A stretch of 59,471 nucleotides of DNA from Thermoplasmata archaeon (GTDB taxonomy: Archaea > Thermoplasmatota > Thermoplasmata > Thermoplasmatales > GCA-001856825). Each line of letters begins with the position of its first letter. Position 1 is the first letter of the stretch. The notes beneath the pieces are model-generated. The model was not told the origin of the DNA. It did no database searches and saw only the letters and a list, made by a program, of their open reading frames with translations. The stretch spans positions 1-59,471 of the forward strand of contig JAKAUZ010000027.1 of the NCBI GenBank assembly GCA_021817415.1, read 5' to 3'. Below, piece by piece: positions 19,094 to 28,305 of the stretch. Both the position numbers and the translations under genes were made by a program.

Positions 19094-20092
19094 ATGATAA
19101 CTCTGAGGTACCTGCTTAGAAGAATTTTTTATATGGCGATAACCCTTTTTGCTGCAATTACCCTGAACTTCTTGCTTCCGCGACTGGTTCCTGGAAATCC
19201 TGCCCTTCTAATTCTTCTCACGAAATACAGGGGGATAATCAATCCCAGCCAATTGAAGCTCATAGAGAGTGAGCTGAATTTGAGAGGGACTATGTGGCAA
19301 CAGTACGTCGGTTACCTTAGCTCTCTTGTTCATGGGAACCTAGGGGTCTCGTATTACTACTATCCCCAAACGGTCTCCTCCATTATTTTGGAACACCTGC
19401 CGTGGACACTTTTCCTACTAGGCACAGCAACACTGGTATCAGTTATCATCGGCGTTTTCATAGGTTCTTACTCAGGCTGGAAGAGAGGATTGTCCGACAC
19501 AGTTCTACAGGGTTTCTCTGTTTCTCTTACAGCGGTTCCATATTTCTGGCTTGGGCTCATATTTCAACTCGCATTTGCAGTTATTATCACAATAAACGGT
19601 TACCATATCTTTCCAGTTGCGCACGCATATGGAATCTCGGTTACTCCTGGCCCGAATCTTCCCTTTTTCCTGTCCGTTATGAGACATGCGGCCCTCCCTC
19701 TCATCACGCTAATAATTACAACTTTTCCAGGTTTTGCGTTGCTGATGAGGAACACTGTCATAACTGTCCTAGATGAGGACTACGTTCTTCTTGCAAGGGC
19801 CAAGGGACTCCAGCTTAATACAATAAGGAAGAATTATGTGAACAAAAATGCAATTCTTCCTGTTGCAACAAGCGTTGCTCTTGCCTTTGCCGGCATAGTG
19901 GGGGGAGCGTTTCTTGTCGAAGAGGTGTTTTCATACCCTGGAATAGGCTTCACGCTGTACAATGCGGTCACAACTAGTGATTATCCGCTTATCGAAGGGA
20001 TATTCCTGATAATCACCTTTACAATCGTCATTGCCAATTTCCTAGTTGACATCCTATATGCATACCTTGATCCGAGGGTGATACTGAAATGA
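19094..20092 (+). CDS. dppB: Dipeptide/oligopeptide ABC transporter permease (DppB/OppB)
   Basis: 332 residues with six membrane spans. The N-terminus (LRYLLRRIFYMAITLFAA) and the coupling-loop EAA region (DYVLLARAKGLQLNTIRKNYVNKNAILP) are typical of DppB. It is the first of a tight five-gene run: permease, permease, ATPase, ATPase, acetyltransferase. In this context it probably imports muropeptides or murein peptides as well as ordinary peptides; that substrate is inferred. No binding-protein gene is next to it; one lies at 41126-42964. Confidence 0.92.
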   Translation: MITLRYLLRRIFYMAITLFAAITLNFLLPRLVPGNPALLILLTKYRGIINPSQLKLIESELNLRGTMWQQYVGYLSSLVHGNLGVSYYYYPQTVSSIILEHLPWTLFLLGTATLVSVIIGVFIGSYSGWKRGLSDTVLQGFSVSLTAVPYFWLGLIFQLAFAVIITINGYHIFPVAHAYGISVTPGPNLPFFLSVMRHAALPLITLIITTFPGFALLMRNTVITVLDEDYVLLARAKGLQLNTIRKNYVNKNAILPVATSVALAFAGIVGGAFLVEEVFSYPGIGFTLYNAVTTSDYPLIEGIFLIITFTIVIANFLVDILYAYLDPRVILK

Positions 20093-20991
20093 CAAATTCC
20101 ACCCACATAAACGATGTCCGTAAGATAATTGCTTCTGGAGGTTCAATGACCAGATTCAGAAGCTTTTTGAAACAACTTATGAGGAACTGGAAGGGCAGAA
20201 CAGGTGCTTTAATACTTTTATCCCTAGTACTGCTCGCAATATTTGGTTACCTATTTGCCCCTTACAATCCGGTAAGCAGTAACGCACCCTCTTTCCAGCC
20301 ACCCACGCATAGCCATCTACTCGGAACTGACTATATAGGAGAGGATATCTTCTCATGGTTCCTGGTCGGGGCCGGCACCTCACTCCTTGTCGGAGCCAGC
20401 ATAGCTGTAATCGCCATAACAATAGGGGTGGCAGTGGGAGTTATAGCAGGGTACTTCGGAGGATACATAGACAACGGTCTGATGAGGGTCGTGGACGTCC
20501 TACTTGTTATACCTGGCTTCCCGTTGCTCGTGATACTTTCTGCATTCCTTCCTCCAACACTTGAGACAACGATTATTGTACTTGGTATATTGAGCTGGCC
20601 GTTCATATCAAGAGTAATAAGATCACAGACTTTGACTCTGAGACGACGTCCTTACATCATGGCATCTGAGCTTTCAGGACTCAGCGGTTTGAGAATAATT
20701 GTTAGAGATATAATTCCTAATTTGATACCACTCATTTTTATAAATGCGATATTTCTTGCTATTGGAGGAGTTGTGGCACAGGCGGGACTTGCATTCTTCG
20801 GCCTCGGGGACCTTAGATCGGTGAACTGGGGCACGATGCTTTACTGGTTCCAAGCAGAAGATGGAATCGTTTACAACGCATGGTGGTGGCTCATTCCCCC
20901 AGGAATAGGGATAATACTTTTGGGAGTTGGAGCAAATTTCCTTTCTAATGCCGTATACGAGATTACGCAACCTGCAAGGGGGTCAAAATAA
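20089..20991 (+). CDS. dppC: Dipeptide/oligopeptide ABC transporter permease (DppC/OppC)
   Basis: 300 residues with an N-terminal cytoplasmic lead, one span near 45-62 and the family segment PPTHSHLLGTDYIGEDIFSW after it. The EAA loop reads RRRPYIMASELSGLSGLRII. It overlaps dppB by 4 bases and dppD by 1 base, so the subunits are translationally coupled. An ATG nearer to residue 20 could be the real start, but the overlap favours 20089. Confidence 0.92.
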   Translation: MTNSTHINDVRKIIASGGSMTRFRSFLKQLMRNWKGRTGALILLSLVLLAIFGYLFAPYNPVSSNAPSFQPPTHSHLLGTDYIGEDIFSWFLVGAGTSLLVGASIAVIAITIGVAVGVIAGYFGGYIDNGLMRVVDVLLVIPGFPLLVILSAFLPPTLETTIIVLGILSWPFISRVIRSQTLTLRRRPYIMASELSGLSGLRIIVRDIIPNLIPLIFINAIFLAIGGVVAQAGLAFFGLGDLRSVNWGTMLYWFQAEDGIVYNAWWWLIPPGIGIILLGVGANFLSNAVYEITQPARGSK

Positions 20992-21962
20992 TGACGGGAA
21001 GCACTCTGATGGAAGTGAATAACGTTAATGTAATCTACGAATTAAAGGAAAGAAATATCAAAGCGGTCAGAAACGTCTCCCTAACGTTGAGGGAAGGGGA
21101 AATCATAGGAATTGTAGGAGAATCGGGCTCAGGGAAATCTACCCTTGCTATGACGTTTCTCAACCTCGTAATGAGCCCCGGACGAATTACAAATGGCTCA
21201 ATCATCTATTACGGCAACAGAAGTAAAACAGATGTCCTGAAACTTAAGCCGTCCGACTTGAGGAGGTTCAGATGGAAGGAAATATCGATGATATTTCAGG
21301 GAGCAATGAATTCCCTGAATCCTGTGATGAGAATTGAGGATCAGATTATGGATGTGATGATAGAGCATGGTTATGATCCATCCGATAGTAATAGAAGGGT
21401 AGGGGAATTGCTCAAGGCAGCAGGCGTTTCCGAAAAGATAAGGAGTTCCTACCAGCACGAGCTGAGCGGGGGTATGAAGCAGAGAGTGAACATTGCGATG
21501 GCCCTGGCTTGTGACCCTAAAATTCTAATTGCAGATGAGGCTACTACGGCCCTGGATGTCCTGATTCAGAGACTCATTTTGTTAAGACTCTTGAAGCTGA
21601 AGGAAGAAAGAGGGATATCGATAGTGTTCATAACACACGATGTCTCTTTGGTCGCAAATATAGCAGACAGGATTTATGTTATGTATGCTGGCAAGATAGT
21701 TGAAGGAGCCACAGTGGATAGCCTCTTTGAAGAGCCTAAACATCCTTACACAAAGGCATTACTCAATTCGATCCCATCGCTAGAAAAGGGGAAGGCAATA
21801 AGGGGGATTCCCGGAACACCACCGGACCTTTCAAATGATATCAAGTATTGCCCATTCGCAGAGAGGTGTCCAGAAGTCTTCCAGAGGTGCAGGGAAGAGG
21901 AGCCGGGACTGGTAACGGTGGGGAAAGATCACATCGTTTCTTGTCACCTTTATTCCAAGTGA
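20991..21962 (+). CDS. dppD: Dipeptide/oligopeptide ABC transporter ATPase (DppD/OppD)
   Basis: 323 residues. Walker A GESGSGKST lies near 44-52, followed by the Q-loop IFQGAMNSLNPV, signature LSGGM and Walker B ILIADEATTALD. The C-terminal oligopeptide-ATPase extension has the three-cysteine pattern CPFAERCPEVFQRC that binds an Fe-S cluster in some relatives. It forms the ATPase pair with DppF. Confidence 0.93.
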   Translation: MTGSTLMEVNNVNVIYELKERNIKAVRNVSLTLREGEIIGIVGESGSGKSTLAMTFLNLVMSPGRITNGSIIYYGNRSKTDVLKLKPSDLRRFRWKEISMIFQGAMNSLNPVMRIEDQIMDVMIEHGYDPSDSNRRVGELLKAAGVSEKIRSSYQHELSGGMKQRVNIAMALACDPKILIADEATTALDVLIQRLILLRLLKLKEERGISIVFITHDVSLVANIADRIYVMYAGKIVEGATVDSLFEEPKHPYTKALLNSIPSLEKGKAIRGIPGTPPDLSNDIKYCPFAERCPEVFQRCREEEPGLVTVGKDHIVSCHLYSK

Positions 21963-21968
21963 TAACAC

Positions 21969-22949
21969 ATGAAAGAGATAATAGAGACACGCAAGATAAC
22001 AAAAGATTTCGTGACCAAGAGCGGGGTCATTAAAAGAAGCATCAGACTTACCAGAGCGCTGGATGAGGTTGATATTTCCATTCATGAGGACGAAATTTTT
22101 GGACTGATAGGTGAGAGCGGGAGTGGAAAGACAACGCTAGGATTGACCCTGCTCAAACTACTTGACGTTAACAGTGGTTCAATAAAATTTATGGATGAAG
22201 AAATTTCATCTTTTTACGGAAAGAGGATTCATGAGTTCAGGGAAAAAACACAGATGGTGTTTCAGGATCCTTACAGTTCATTAAATCCCATAATTAATAC
22301 GTACAAATCAGTGGTTACCCCTCTCAAGGTGTTCCACAAGGAGATGTCCAAGGAGGAGGTCATAGAACGGGTTCTTGTGACACTTGAGAGGGTCGGTCTT
22401 TCTCCTCCAGAACAGTTCCTTGACAAGTTTCCGGGGCAGTTGAGCGGAGGACAGAAGCAGAGAGTTGGAATAGCGAGAGCAATAATAAACGAACCAAAAT
22501 TCCTTGTGGCAGATGAGCCGGTGTCCATGCTGGATGTATCACTCCGCGCGGATATTCTCAATATACTGTTGAACCTAAGAAACGAGCTCCACACCTCAAT
22601 GCTCTTTATTTCTCATGACATAGCGGTCACACAATACGTTTCTGACAGAATTGCCGTATTGCACCTTGGTCAGATTGTCGAACTTGCCGATTCAACGCTT
22701 CTCGTCAAAAATCCAATGCATCCGTACACCAAAACGCTCATTGAATCTGTTCCTGTGCCAGATCCCAAGAGGAGATGGGCGCCAGAAGGCATTACAGTTA
22801 AAGACGTAGAGTACGTCAATGAGGGGAGAAACGAGTGCAGTTTCGCAAATAGATGCCCCTTCGTTATGGAAATCTGCAGAAAGGCTAGACCTGAATTTAC
22901 TGAAGTTGAGAGAAATCATTTTGTAGCGTGCTATCTCTATGGTAAATAG
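21969..22949 (+). CDS. dppF: Dipeptide/oligopeptide ABC transporter ATPase (DppF/OppF)
   Basis: 326 residues with Walker A GESGSGKTT, Q-loop VFQDPYSSLNP, signature LSGGQKQR and Walker B FLVADEPVSMLD, plus the C-terminal extension with CSFANRCPFVMEIC. It begins 6 bases after dppD and overlaps the following acetyltransferase gene by 11 bases. In B. subtilis an OppF-like ATPase gene (ykfD) sits in the murein-peptide operon, a parallel to this arrangement. Confidence 0.93.
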   Translation: MKEIIETRKITKDFVTKSGVIKRSIRLTRALDEVDISIHEDEIFGLIGESGSGKTTLGLTLLKLLDVNSGSIKFMDEEISSFYGKRIHEFREKTQMVFQDPYSSLNPIINTYKSVVTPLKVFHKEMSKEEVIERVLVTLERVGLSPPEQFLDKFPGQLSGGQKQRVGIARAIINEPKFLVADEPVSMLDVSLRADILNILLNLRNELHTSMLFISHDIAVTQYVSDRIAVLHLGQIVELADSTLLVKNPMHPYTKTLIESVPVPDPKRRWAPEGITVKDVEYVNEGRNECSFANRCPFVMEICRKARPEFTEVERNHFVACYLYGK

Positions 22950-23832
22950 AAAAATGAGTGAAAATTCAGATATAGTGAAGATGTGGAATTCATATTTTGT
23001 CTTAGATCCTATCAATACAGCACAACTAAGAAGAAAATGGTTACTCAACCCCTATCTTGAGCGAATCAGACCATACATCCGTGAAGGGGCATATTCTCTC
23101 CTCGTTGCAAGGAAGCGGCCTTTTCATCATGAACCGATAAACTATGGTCGTTCATGGATTATGTCGGCAGGACTCAGTTCCCTTAAAGCACTGGAGTTGT
23201 TGATACAGGAGCAGATTTCCATTTCTGAGAAGGGAGGATTCAAAGAGGTCCTATATTCCAATGTCACCCCTGAATATTTCTACCCTGGTATTGATAGCAA
23301 GCATTATCCGGAGATATTCGATATTCTGACTGACAACGGCTTTGTCATTGCAGAAGAAGCAATCAGCATGGAGATTGATCTTGGGGATAGGAAATATGCG
23401 GGAGTTCACGATTATGAATCGTCCATCAGTGATCTATCAAAGAAAGAATTCTCCAAATTTTTGTCGTTTCTTGCTCGCAACTATGACGGAGATATCTATC
23501 AAAGGGCATACGATGTGATAAGGAAAGGAGATCCTTACCAGATTACGGTAGCAAAAGTGGATGACGAGTTTGCAGGTTACGCGATGTTTTCTACGGGCGA
23601 AGGAAGCTTCTGGTATTCTCCAGGAGGAAGGTTTGGGCCATTCGAGGTTCTGGAAAAGTTCAGGTCGAAAGGGATAGGTTCTAAGTTGCTGTCAAGAACA
23701 CTTGACAAGATGAAGGAATATGGACTGAGACACGCATTTTTTATGTGGGGAAACGAAAAAGCTGCACATCTTTATTCACGATTTGGGTTCAAAGAGACAA
23801 GAAGATTCGAAATAATGAAACTCCTACTCTGA
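22939..23832 (+). CDS. GNAT-family N-acetyltransferase
   Basis: 297 residues. The C-terminal 130 residues are a GNAT domain: the acetyl-CoA-binding segment FRSKGIGSKLLSRTL near 240-254 (R/Q-x-x-G-x-G/A form) and the later GNEKAAHLYSRFGFKE. The N-terminal half (about 1-150) is probably a degenerate second GNAT fold. It overlaps dppF by 11 bases and is the last gene of the transporter operon, so its substrate is probably something that is imported; an amino sugar or a murein-derived amine is a guess. A start at MSENS (22954) is also possible. Confidence 0.78.
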   Translation: MVNRKMSENSDIVKMWNSYFVLDPINTAQLRRKWLLNPYLERIRPYIREGAYSLLVARKRPFHHEPINYGRSWIMSAGLSSLKALELLIQEQISISEKGGFKEVLYSNVTPEYFYPGIDSKHYPEIFDILTDNGFVIAEEAISMEIDLGDRKYAGVHDYESSISDLSKKEFSKFLSFLARNYDGDIYQRAYDVIRKGDPYQITVAKVDDEFAGYAMFSTGEGSFWYSPGGRFGPFEVLEKFRSKGIGSKLLSRTLDKMKEYGLRHAFFMWGNEKAAHLYSRFGFKETRRFEIMKLLL

Positions 23833-24864
23833 TACCTTTTCATATCGATGGATTGCGTCGACAAGGATTTCATCCACAACATTTCTTATTTCTTCCTCGT
23901 TATTGTTAGAATCGTTCACAATTATGCTGAATGATAATTTGAACCTCTCAATGTAACCAGTCAGGGAGGAAACACCTGCTAGCGAACCGGTCTTGGCCAT
24001 GATATCCAGATCCCTCATCTCCAATAGCCTATTCCTAAGGGTACCCTTACCGGGAGATGGAAGATGCCTGAGGAAGATTTCACCCTCTTTAGATGAGATA
24101 TAGACAAGACGTGCAAGAAATGATGTCGTCAGCCTGTTCAGCCTCGAAAGACCTGAGCCATCGACTATTACCAGACCTGGCTGCAGAAGTTTGAGCTTCG
24201 AAAGCAATGATACAACAACATCAGTTGCTTCCTGCCACGAGCCGTTCCTTCTCTTGTCAATTCTCCCAAGGAACTTGAACAGAGAATCGGCAGAAAAGTT
24301 ACAGCTGATCGACTCCATATGATCTAGTATTTCATAAAGGGTTTCTTCGTGGGCAATTGTGGCCGTTAAATCGTGATTCATGCCAACCTTGATTTGTGGC
24401 AGATCTTCCAGTCCGATCGAGCTCCACAGACTTCTGGTGAAATGATAGTAAGGATCGATTACGGGGATATTCTCACCTCCGTGGGGATCAAACCTTTCGC
24501 GGCCTTTTGCGTCATCATGAACAGAGGTACAGTTTTCATCGATAGAAATAGATGATATCTTAGACTGGTAGCACTTTGAATTGTCTTCTTCGCTCCATCC
24601 GGGTCCGTAGAACGTGTTATCGAACGCGTTCCTGTAGAAAACATTCGAGATATTCTCTAGTGGAAGATCCTCAGCGAATTCTTCCATGTTTTCGTTCCTT
24701 AATAGTGGAGAAATTGTTCCAGCGACCACTAGTGTATGATTGAGGGTACCAAACTCTGTTTTAAATATGAAATCGTTCCCCAGTAGGCGATAAGCCGAAA
24801 AACCTGTTACTACCTTCATATTTGATGCCGGTATCAATGGAATGTTAGGATCTTTAGAAAACAA
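23824..24864 (-). CDS. dacB: Peptidase S13 family D-alanyl-D-alanine carboxypeptidase/endopeptidase, no signal peptide
   Basis: 346 residues from a TTG. The penicillin-binding motifs are present: PASNMK with nucleophile Ser14 and Lys17, an SADS segment near 200 at the place of SxN, and KTGSLAG near 296. It is shorter than bacterial DacB (about 480) and has no export signal. Homologous sequence (a short strand ending KKGRIL) continues in frame upstream of the TTG without a start codon; one missing base in the AAAATTT run would join it to a GTG at 24917, 22 bases after a TATTAAA box. Expected role: trimming D-Ala from imported murein peptides or cutting D-Ala-DAP cross-links. It overlaps the acetyltransferase 3' end by 9 bases. 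Confidence 0.8.
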   Translation of the reverse strand: MFSKDPNIPLIPASNMKVVTGFSAYRLLGNDFIFKTEFGTLNHTLVVAGTISPLLRNENMEEFAEDLPLENISNVFYRNAFDNTFYGPGWSEEDNSKCYQSKISSISIDENCTSVHDDAKGRERFDPHGGENIPVIDPYYHFTRSLWSSIGLEDLPQIKVGMNHDLTATIAHEETLYEILDHMESISCNFSADSLFKFLGRIDKRRNGSWQEATDVVVSLLSKLKLLQPGLVIVDGSGLSRLNRLTTSFLARLVYISSKEGEIFLRHLPSPGKGTLRNRLLEMRDLDIMAKTGSLAGVSSLTGYIERFKLSFSIIVNDSNNNEEEIRNVVDEILVDAIHRYEKVSE

Positions 24865-25077
24865 GATTCTTCCCTTTTTGTTTATGAACGTATAGGAAAT
24901 TTTCTGGTTCGTATCACTTTATCTCTGGAGGGTTTAATACTTTTCTATAAAGCTGGAATGCTGGACTAGATCGAAACACGATAACCGGAAAATCGCTGAT
25001 TTTTAATATACGATGTTGTTGAGATAATAATAAAAGACCGATGAAATTATGAAAGGGTTTACGGAGTTCGATTAACG

Positions 25078-25638
25078 GTGGATGAAGTTATCATTGTGCT
25101 GGGGAGCAGATTAAGTTCCCAAGAAATACATCCACAACTGAAGGGAAGATTGGACGTTGCACTAGGTTTTGGTTCCACCCTGAAGAACCCCCATTATATT
25201 GTGTCAGGAGGGAAAACGAATCAAAATGTACCCAAGACAGAAGCAAAGGCAATGTCGGAATATCTCATCTCCAATGGGGTAAACAGAAAACAAATCTTTT
25301 TGGAGGAGAGATCTATGGATACCATAGGTAATGCATATTTCTCCCGACTTTTGTTAAAGAAGCTGGGGGATCCATCAAACATTTTCGTGATCACATCCTG
25401 TTATCATATGAACAGGTCGAAATTCATTTTTGATTACTGTTTTGGGAATGGATTCCGTCTAAATTATGAGCATTGTTTCAAGTACCAAGTGGAGGATGAT
25501 GAAGAAGAGTCACTAAAGAAGGCATATGATTTCTTCAAGGGAATTGTGCCTGGGGATTATGTTGAAATAGGTTTCAGACTCATATCGACCCACCCATTAT
25601 ACCGGAATTTGAAACTATATCCTGGAGCGAACTCATAA
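25078..25638 (+). CDS. DUF218 (YdcF/SanA/ElyC-like) protein
   Basis: 186 residues from a GTG. The DUF218 pattern is clear: IIVLGS at 5-10, YIVSGGKTNQ near 42-51, EAKAMSEYLISNGV, then the ERSMDTIGNAYFS motif and ITSCYHMNRS. It lacks the membrane spans of SanA and ElyC, so it is soluble like YdcF. Bacterial relatives affect envelope integrity and murein precursor handling by unknown chemistry, so its place inside this cluster is suggestive but not decisive. Confidence 0.78.
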   Translation: MDEVIIVLGSRLSSQEIHPQLKGRLDVALGFGSTLKNPHYIVSGGKTNQNVPKTEAKAMSEYLISNGVNRKQIFLEERSMDTIGNAYFSRLLLKKLGDPSNIFVITSCYHMNRSKFIFDYCFGNGFRLNYEHCFKYQVEDDEEESLKKAYDFFKGIVPGDYVEIGFRLISTHPLYRNLKLYPGANS

Positions 25639-26213
25639 TTACAGCTAGGACCGATTTATCTGGCATCATTACCTCAGGAAACATTGGAATTCTTTGGCAC
25701 CGATACGGAGTAGATATGTCAACGAACTATGCGTCGTTTAGAGAGTATCTCAAAGGTATTTTCCACCAGCTGCCATTTGATATTTACCAATAACCACAAC
25801 TAATCACATTAGCTTACCTGGTGATTCAATCTTCTCGGAAGAGTTCGAAGATGTTCCTTTCTGCCCTCCAGCAAGATGGGAAAGTCACAATGAACCCTAG
25901 ATAATAAGTGTCCTTTAGAGATTTTTCGGTCTTGCACTTTCATTTTTATGATCCCTGTTATCAGAATAATGCTTTCCGCTCCAAAAACTAGGCAGCCTGG
26001 AATCAAATGATAGCCACTATCTTCCCACACGAATTTCTATATGGTCATGCACTATTGAATTATTTTCAGGGCGCAGTGATGAGATCTCAGATGGATTCCC
26101 TGGAATGATGGATTGTTCATAACCTATGGCTCTTCAGTCAAGAGCTTACACAATGAATTTAATGTCAAGAAAAAAGCAAAAAGGTTATTTTGTCCTCTCA
26201 AATTATGCCCTTT
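25639..26213. other. Intergenic stretch with possible gene remnants
   Basis: 575 bases without a gene I can defend. A plus-strand frame that encodes GVDMSTNYASFREYLKGIF stays open until a TAA at 25793 but has no good promoter. A 73-codon minus-strand frame (25809-26030) has no recognisable motif. Both may be vestiges. The right end holds the promoter of the epimerase gene (TTATTTT near 26185). Confidence 0.4.
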
Positions 26214-27338
26214 ATGGAGATAAGTAAAATAGAAATATTTACTGGAACCGTTCATTTCCTTGCACCCTTTAAAATTTCACTGGGTACATCGGAATTCAGT
26301 GAGGATGTCATCGTGAAAATTTATGCGGATGATGGAATTTTTGGATTGGGCGAAGCTGCACCTGCAGCAAGAATCACAGGAGAGTCTCAGGAGACGATCC
26401 TAGGGGCATCTGTAAGCATCGCCCAAAATCTAATTGGCAATGATACTGACAGCATGAACGCCCTCCTTGACACAATTCAATCAACAATCCTGAGGAACAG
26501 CGCAGCTAAGGCAGCATTTGATACAGCTCTTTATGATTTAGTTTCAAAGATGGCGGGGAAGCCACTGTATAGATACCTGGGAGGATACAGAGAAAGGGTA
26601 CAATCAGACGTTACCATCGGGATCATGCCCTCCGCGGAAGCTGTGACGAAAGCACAAAGACTTCTCAACATGGGTGTCGGGATAGTGAAGATGAAGGTAG
26701 GAGACAAAATAGATGATGACCTGGAAAGAGTGAAGAAAGTGCGTGAAACTGTGGGCCAAAAAACAAAGATATTTATCGATGCAAATCAGGCTTGGGAGCC
26801 CAAGAATGCAGTATCCGCCATTAGGAAATTTGAAAAGTACGATATAGACCTTGTGGAACAGCCAGTCAAAGCCAGCGATGTGGATGGTCTGTCGTTCGTG
26901 AGAAAGAACGTCGATGTTCCAGTCATGGCAGATGAGGCAGTACATACTCCAGAGGATGCCATTCGTATTGTGAAATCAGATGCCGCTGATATGATTAATA
27001 TAAAATTGATGAAGGCAGGTGGAATATATAACGCAACGAAGATAGCCGCCATAAGCGAGGCAGCAGGGCTAAAAAATATGGTTGGTTGCATGATGGAAGG
27101 AGCCGTCGGAATTGCGGCTGGCATTCACTTTGCACTTTCGTCAAAAAACGTGACTTTTGTAGATCTTGATTCAGATATTGATATGAAGAATACACTTACG
27201 GGCATGCGGATGCTTCCATTTGTCGAAGGCTTCAGGGAGCCTCTGGATGGTGCGGGCATAGGAATTGACGATGTGGACAGTAACGAAGTAAAACTCTTCA
27301 GGACAATCAAAAGGAGGTCCTCCAGCCGCTCCTTCTGA
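26214..27338 (+). CDS. ykfB: Dipeptide epimerase, L-Ala-D/L-Glu epimerase type (enolase superfamily)
   Basis: 374 residues from the ATG at 26214, placed about 26 bases after a TTATTTT box; an ATG at 26205 is also in frame. It belongs to the muconate-lactonizing group of the enolase superfamily: catalytic KMK (Lys159 and Lys161), metal ligands Asp189, Glu215 and Asp240, and Lys264 in INIKLMKAGG. L-Ala-D/L-Glu epimerases of this group invert D-Glu in the dipeptide released from murein stems so ordinary peptidases can cut it. Family members also act on other dipeptides, so exact specificity is inferred from the neighbours. Confidence 0.83.
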   Translation: MEISKIEIFTGTVHFLAPFKISLGTSEFSEDVIVKIYADDGIFGLGEAAPAARITGESQETILGASVSIAQNLIGNDTDSMNALLDTIQSTILRNSAAKAAFDTALYDLVSKMAGKPLYRYLGGYRERVQSDVTIGIMPSAEAVTKAQRLLNMGVGIVKMKVGDKIDDDLERVKKVRETVGQKTKIFIDANQAWEPKNAVSAIRKFEKYDIDLVEQPVKASDVDGLSFVRKNVDVPVMADEAVHTPEDAIRIVKSDAADMINIKLMKAGGIYNATKIAAISEAAGLKNMVGCMMEGAVGIAAGIHFALSSKNVTFVDLDSDIDMKNTLTGMRMLPFVEGFREPLDGAGIGIDDVDSNEVKLFRTIKRRSSSRSF

Positions 27339-27499
27339 CTGCATTTCCCACAATATACTGGTGAGAATCGGGTCAGAAATGTTAAGCGATATCCTAACGT
27401 TTCCGTAGATTATTGACATGAGCAAATGAAGCTTCATTTACTTGTTTGTTAATTAGTAATCTCGATCATTTTGAACCGAGGCAGAACCGCGGAGACAAA

Positions 27500-27522
27500 T
27501 ATATAGGATGTGGGACACTATT
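27500..27522 (+). repeat. Left terminal inverted repeat of the decayed insertion sequence
   Basis: Pairs with 28259-28281 in inverted orientation; 20 of 23 bases match, with core GATGTGGGACA. Confidence 0.75.
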
Positions 27523-27791
27523 CCTCGTGTCTCACTTCTTCCTTCTCTTCTCCCTTTGATGTCGTGATTATTACGTATACCCTCTTACCCAGATACTCCC
27601 GAGTAAATCCATTTTTGCTGATGTCCCCTGCTTGGTGACAGTTATTTACAAAATACCCCCTATCTCGTCGTGCCTGAGAGCCGAAGAGTTGTTCGAGACG
27701 TATATCTTCCTGCCCAACTGTTGATAATAGGAATGATGTGTTTATAGTGTCTATAGACTAGCTTGTATCCTTCCATGTTAAGGACTGGTGA

Positions 27792-28258
27792 ATGCCATAT
27801 GTTTTTGATGAGGACATAAAGCTCAAACTTGAGGGAATCTATAGGATTATTGGAGAGAAATACAAGCTTGAGTATTTGTGAAGAAGAGGGATGCATACGA
27901 CAGGGCGGCGGAAATCCTCAGATCAACAGGTATAACTCTCGATTCCCTGAGGCTGGACAGATACCACTCCACCCCATCTTATGTGGATGCGCCTAAGGGG
28001 GCGAAGACGTTCTTGATACCCAGGAAGAACGCGATGCTCAACGGTTCCTTTGAATGGAAATCCATGATGAATGATTTCCGTCTGAATACTGAACCCTACC
28101 TTGGGCAGTATCATCAGAGGAGCAATTCGGAATCTGGATTCTCTGCCGACAATAAGGTGCTCGGACAGAATGTAGCTCACAGGGGGGATGACAGGGATGA
28201 CAGCGCAATATTCTGCACAGGCTTATGGCACGACTTATTCAATATTGGTCGATCATAG
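27792..28258 (+). pseudogene. DDE transposase C-terminal remnant, frameshifted
   Basis: Two frames make one protein end. The first (from 27792) carries YVFDEDIKLKLEGIYRIIG and stops at TGA near 27880. The second continues in another frame from GTG 27878 with RLDRYHSTPSYV, then FLIPRKNAM, then YHQRSNSES. The last has the Tyr-x2-Arg-x3-Glu spacing of the IS4/IS5-type catalytic glutamate region, followed by GFSADNK and a DRDDSAIFCTGLWHDLF ending typical of these transposases. The N-terminal catalytic aspartates are absent. Nonfunctional. Confidence 0.75.
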
Positions 28259-28281
28259 AATTTTGTCCCACATCTTATATA
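28259..28281 (-). repeat. Right terminal inverted repeat of the decayed insertion sequence
   Basis: Inverted partner of 27500-27522. Its outer AT-rich end merges with the TATA box of the next gene. Confidence 0.75.
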
Positions 28282-28284
28282 TAA
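28275..28284 (+). promoter_or_regulatory. TATA box formed by the insertion-sequence end
   Basis: TTATATATAA is centred 26 bases before the ATG at 28306, the ideal distance for a leaderless archaeal mRNA. Seven of its ten bases (28275-28281) belong to the right inverted repeat, so the transposon end appears to supply the downstream gene's promoter. Confidence 0.6.
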
Positions 28285-28305
28285 AGGAAGAGAATCTTAA
28301 CAGAC

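Larger units (their letters stand above)
27500..28281 (+). mobile_element. Decayed insertion sequence with intact terminal inverted repeats
   Basis: A 782-base element bounded by inverted repeats that match at 20 of 23 positions (27500-27522 and 28259-28281; shared core GATGTGGGACA). TATATA flanks the core on both sides and may be the target duplication. Inside is the C-terminal part of a DDE transposase broken by a frameshift. A complete element would need to be longer, so it is internally deleted and immobile. It lies between the epimerase and glutamine-amidotransferase genes of the murein island. Confidence 0.75.

Noticed and set aside
25809-26030. 73-codon minus-strand frame
   Set aside because: GTG start without promoter or ribosome site, and no recognisable domain.
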